Positions 61,537 through 64,000 of a DNA stretch of 64,000 bases are shown here, one piece after another. The notes beneath the pieces are model-generated. The model did not search any database, was not told the origin of the DNA, and saw only the letters and a program-made list of their open reading frames with translations. The first letter of the stretch is position 1. Each line of letters starts with the position of its first letter. Made by a program: the position numbers and the translations under genes. Source of the DNA: Williamsia sp. CHRR-6 (GTDB lineage Bacteria; Actinomycetota; Actinomycetes; Mycobacteriales; Mycobacteriaceae); contig NZ_JAHCSG010000001.1 of NCBI RefSeq assembly GCF_018474015.1, positions 310,001-374,000 on the forward strand, read 5' to 3'.

Positions 61537-62595
61537 ATGACCACCGAGATCGACACCTCATCGCCCGTCCTCGTCACCGGCGCCACCGGATATGTGGCGG
61601 GTTGGATCATCAAAGAGCTGCTCGATGCAGGCGCCACGGTGCATGCCGCCGTGCGTGATCCTGCCAACGCCGACAAGATCGCCCACCTGGATGCGCTGGC
61701 CGCCGACGCCCCCGGCACCATCACCTACTTCAGGTCCGACCTGCTGCGCGACGGTTCCTACGACGAGGCGATGGCCGGCTGCGCGGTGGTGTTCCACACC
61801 GCGTCGCCGTTCACCTCCGACTTCACCGACCCGCAGCGCGATCTGATCGACCCCGCCGTCGAGGGCACCCGTACTGTCCTGGAGTCGGCCAACCGCACCC
61901 CGTCGGTCCGCCGGGTCGTGCTGACCAGCTCCGTGGCCGCCATCTTCACCGACGCCGCAGACGGCGCCGAGGCACCGGGCGGTGTGCTGACCGAGGACGT
62001 CTGGAACACCAGCGCGAGCCTGACCTACGAGCCGTACAACTACTCCAAGACGCTCGCCGAGAAGAAGGCCTGGGAGATCGCCGAGGCCCAGTCCCGCTGG
62101 TCGTTGGTGGTCATCAACCCGTCATTGGTGATCGGGCCCGGCATGCAGCGCCGACCCACCTCGGAGAGCTTCGCGATCGTCAAGCAGCTCGGCGACGGCA
62201 CGATGCGCCTGGGTGCCCCCAAGGTCGCATTGGGCGTCGTCGACGTCCGGGATGTCGCCACCGCCCACATCGCGGCCGCCTTCCGGCCCGACGCAGCGGG
62301 CCGCCACATCACCTCAGCTGAGAACACCACGATCCTGGATCTGGGTCTGACCCTGCGCGAACGCTTCGGCTCGAAGTACCCGTTGCCGCGCACCCCACTC
62401 CCCAAGTTCCTCATGGTCGTCGCGGCTCCGTTCGTCGGACGCGACCGACGGTTCGTCTCACGCGGCATCGGGGTGCCGCTGCGCCTGGACAACTCCAAGA
62501 GCCGATCAGCGTTGGGCGTCACCTACCGCCCGATGAAGGAATCGCTGGAGGAGATGTTCGAGTTCATGATCGAGCAGGGCTACTTCAAGCGCTGA
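61537..62595 (+). CDS. Extended SDR, dihydroflavonol-4-reductase-like
   Basis: A 352-residue NAD(P)-dependent reductase/epimerase. Rossmann motif VLVTGATGYVAGWI, Ser in VVLTSSVAA and YX3K in YNYSKTLAEKKAW form the complete SDR active site. VINPSLVIGPG is typical of the DFR/cinnamoyl-CoA reductase group. Substrate unknown. It stands between the glucan enzymes and the acyltransferase and has its own TAGGTT box, so it may be unrelated to the cluster. Confidence 0.88.
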   Translation: MTTEIDTSSPVLVTGATGYVAGWIIKELLDAGATVHAAVRDPANADKIAHLDALAADAPGTITYFRSDLLRDGSYDEAMAGCAVVFHTASPFTSDFTDPQRDLIDPAVEGTRTVLESANRTPSVRRVVLTSSVAAIFTDAADGAEAPGGVLTEDVWNTSASLTYEPYNYSKTLAEKKAWEIAEAQSRWSLVVINPSLVIGPGMQRRPTSESFAIVKQLGDGTMRLGAPKVALGVVDVRDVATAHIAAAFRPDAAGRHITSAENTTILDLGLTLRERFGSKYPLPRTPLPKFLMVVAAPFVGRDRRFVSRGIGVPLRLDNSKSRSALGVTYRPMKESLEEMFEFMIEQGYFKR

Positions 62596-62609
62596 TCCGC
62601 CCAGCTGGC

Positions 62610-63356
62610 TCAATCACGGTGCTGGGCAGCCTTTTTGCGTTCGATGTCGGCCAGCGCGCGTTCGAGTTCCGCGCGCTGGGCGGCACCGGCCTCCCAGGCC
62701 TGCGCCCGGTTCTTGACCACCTTGGCCGGGGCACCCACGGCGATGGAGAAGTCGGGTATCACCCCACGCACCACCGCATGCGCCCCCAGCACCGATCCGC
62801 GTCCGACGATCGTGTTGCGCAGCACGGTCACCTTCGCGGCCACCCACGTGTCCGGGCCGATGCGCACCGGCCCCTTGACGATGCCCTGGTCTTTGATGGG
62901 TGTGGTGACGTCGTCCATCTTGTGGTCGAAGTCGCAGATGTAGCACCAGTCCGCGATGAGGGTGGATGCGCCGATCTCCACGTCGAGGTAAGCGTTGACG
63001 ACGTTGTTCGCCCCGAACACCGCTTTGTCACCGATCTTCAGCGAACCCTCGTGGCAGCGAATCGAGTTGCCGTCCCCGATGTGGACCCAGCGACCGATCT
63101 CCATCCGCGACAGCTCGGGGGTTGCGTGGATCTCCACGTTGCGACCGAGGAACACCATGCCGCGCAGCACGATGTGCGGATTGGCCATCCGGAACCGGGC
63201 CAGCCGCGCGTAGCGCACCAGATACCAGGGTGTGTACGCGCGGTTGGCCAGCACCCAGCGCAACGAGTCGCGCGTCAGGAAGCGCACCTGCGCCCGATCG
63301 CGACGACGACCTGCTCGGACCCGCGACCGCAGGGAGGCGTTCCACATGCTCGTCAT
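62610..63356 (-). CDS. Hexapeptide-repeat acyltransferase, Rv3034c-like
   Basis: A 248-residue left-handed beta-helix transferase (DapH/LacA/NodL type). A basic N-terminus precedes LGRNVEIHATPELSRMEIGR, HIGDGNSIRCHEGSL, the catalytic-loop ICDFDHKMDD and a C-terminal charged helix. VGAPAKVVK marks the end of the helix. In M. tuberculosis Rv3034c is grouped with methylglucose lipopolysaccharide genes and could add short acyl groups (inference). TAGGGT at 63365-63370 is eight bases before the ATG. Convergent with the SDR gene. Confidence 0.87.
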   Translation of the reverse strand: MTSMWNASLRSRVRAGRRRDRAQVRFLTRDSLRWVLANRAYTPWYLVRYARLARFRMANPHIVLRGMVFLGRNVEIHATPELSRMEIGRWVHIGDGNSIRCHEGSLKIGDKAVFGANNVVNAYLDVEIGASTLIADWCYICDFDHKMDDVTTPIKDQGIVKGPVRIGPDTWVAAKVTVLRNTIVGRGSVLGAHAVVRGVIPDFSIAVGAPAKVVKNRAQAWEAGAAQRAELERALADIERKKAAQHRD

Positions 63357-63364
63357 GGGATCTC

Positions 63365-63370
63365 ACCCTA
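63365..63370 (-). promoter_or_regulatory. Leaderless -10 box of the hexapeptide acyltransferase
   Basis: TAGGGT on the minus strand ends eight bases before the ATG at 63356. Confidence 0.5.
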
Positions 63371-63462
63371 GTGGCGAGCGTCGCAGGCGGGCCGGGCGGC
63401 GTGGGTGCGGCGCGATAGGCTCGGCGCCAGCAATCGATCCGACCACGTCCCGGAGGAGCACA

Positions 63463-64000
63463 ATGCCGCCCCGTATCCCGCAGTTGCCGACGCGCCCGTC
63501 GGGAACCGGTCGGCGACGGCGCGGGGCCGTGCTGTTGCTGGCCGGTGCGGTTCTGGCCACGGCGTGTACCGACGGTCAGATCGACGTGCGTTCGGTGGCC
63601 GCGGCGGGGTGGTCGAGCTTCGGCGGCAACGCCCTCAACTCCAACTTCGCCTACCCTGCCAGTCCGAAAGACCTGACGCTGTCGTGGTCTCGGCCCACCG
63701 GCGGACCGATCACCGCTCCGGTGACCATCTCGGGTCGTTACAACGTCGGGGTCACGTCGGCAACGGCCAACGGCTGCAACACCTTCATCTTCGACCCTCG
63801 GGCCGGGCGCAAGACGATCTGTCGTCGGATGGGTGCCGGGGTCGAGTTGGACTCCATGCTCACCGACCAGTACGACAACACCTATCTGGGCGAGGCAGGC
63901 ACCTTTTACTCCTACAACGCGGGCGGCACCGTGCGGTGGCGAGTACCCACCATCGGGCTCGCGGTGTCGGCGAAGTTCGCCGCTCCGGAGCTGGTGCTGG
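63463..64000 (+). CDS. Exported protein, Rv3035/PQQ-like propeller (C-terminus outside window)
   Basis: The first 179 codons of a longer gene. A basic GRRRRG segment, a hydrophobic run (AVLLLAGAVLATAC) and a Cys near residue 35 suggest a lipoprotein, though the lipobox is atypical (LATAC). The mature part starts WSSFGGNALNSNFAYPASPK, which resembles PQQ-like beta-propeller repeats. It follows GGAGGAG by six bases. The M. tuberculosis neighbour Rv3035 is of this type. Confidence 0.8.
   Translation, partial: MPPRIPQLPTRPSGTGRRRRGAVLLLAGAVLATACTDGQIDVRSVAAAGWSSFGGNALNSNFAYPASPKDLTLSWSRPTGGPITAPVTISGRYNVGVTSATANGCNTFIFDPRAGRKTICRRMGAGVELDSMLTDQYDNTYLGEAGTFYSYNAGGTVRWRVPTIGLAVSAKFAAPELVL

Overview
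The window is a high-GC (roughly 65-68%) actinobacterial chromosome segment with dense, mostly housekeeping genes, frequent GTG starts and many four- or one-base start/stop overlaps. HupB-type HU with a lysine-rich tail, mycothiol-type arsenate reductase, MutT1 (Nudix plus histidine phosphatase), a CofC/FbiD-type F420 gene and a methylglucose-lipopolysaccharide-type cluster place it in the Mycobacteriales. From memory, gene order follows Mycobacterium tuberculosis Rv2973c to Rv3035 closely, but extra genes (S53 and S1 secreted proteases, a local ilvD, ars remnants) suggest a Gordonia/Williamsia/Rhodococcus-like genus rather than Mycobacterium. Genus is an inference.

Layout. 1-9 kb: recG (cut by the window edge), a DhaL/FakA-like protein, rpmB, a crotonase, then thiL, gamma-carbonic anhydrase and ung in one operon, a stand-alone RAM domain protein with a DUF3515 protein, and gpsA. 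8.8-16.6 kb: cofC-ppk-mutT1, hup, leuCD and a divergent IclR regulator. 16.6-18.6 kb: a pyridoxamine-oxidase-fold protein and a decayed arsenic operon (arsR-like remnant, frameshifted and deleted ACR3 pump, intact arsC). 18.6-26 kb: tRNA-Glu(CTC), tRNA-Gln(CTG), gltX with two upstream catabolic-type genes, an MFS transporter, serA-leuB. 26-28.8 kb: secreted S1 protease and a GC-poor secreted glycosidase, probably a small acquired island. 28.8-36 kb: ilvB-ilvN-ilvC behind an attenuator with a short leader peptide, a PH-like membrane protein, ilvD and a dienoyl-CoA-isomerase-like crotonase. 36-49 kb: DoxX protein, LppZ-like lipoprotein, gatB, S53 peptidase, gatC-gatA-pfkA, an ACT protein, ligA. 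49-57.6 kb: YjbR protein, L,D-transpeptidase, a GNAT/PlsC acyltransferase pair, cysteine desulfurase-mnmA-methionine-synthase-like operon, etfBA. 57.8-64 kb: methyltransferase, GH57 and GT4 glucan enzymes, an SDR reductase, a hexapeptide acyltransferase and the start of a probable lipoprotein.

How it fits together. Three themes recur. Branched-chain amino acid synthesis is almost complete here (ilvB, N, C, D, leuB, C, D), with serA. The whole indirect Gln-tRNA(Gln) route is present: tRNA-Gln, tRNA-Glu, GltX and GatA, B, C. Envelope and lipid chemistry is represented by the glucan cluster, the acyltransferase pair and the L,D-transpeptidase. Many transcripts look leaderless: a TANNNT box lies 6-8 bases before the start codon of at least nine genes.
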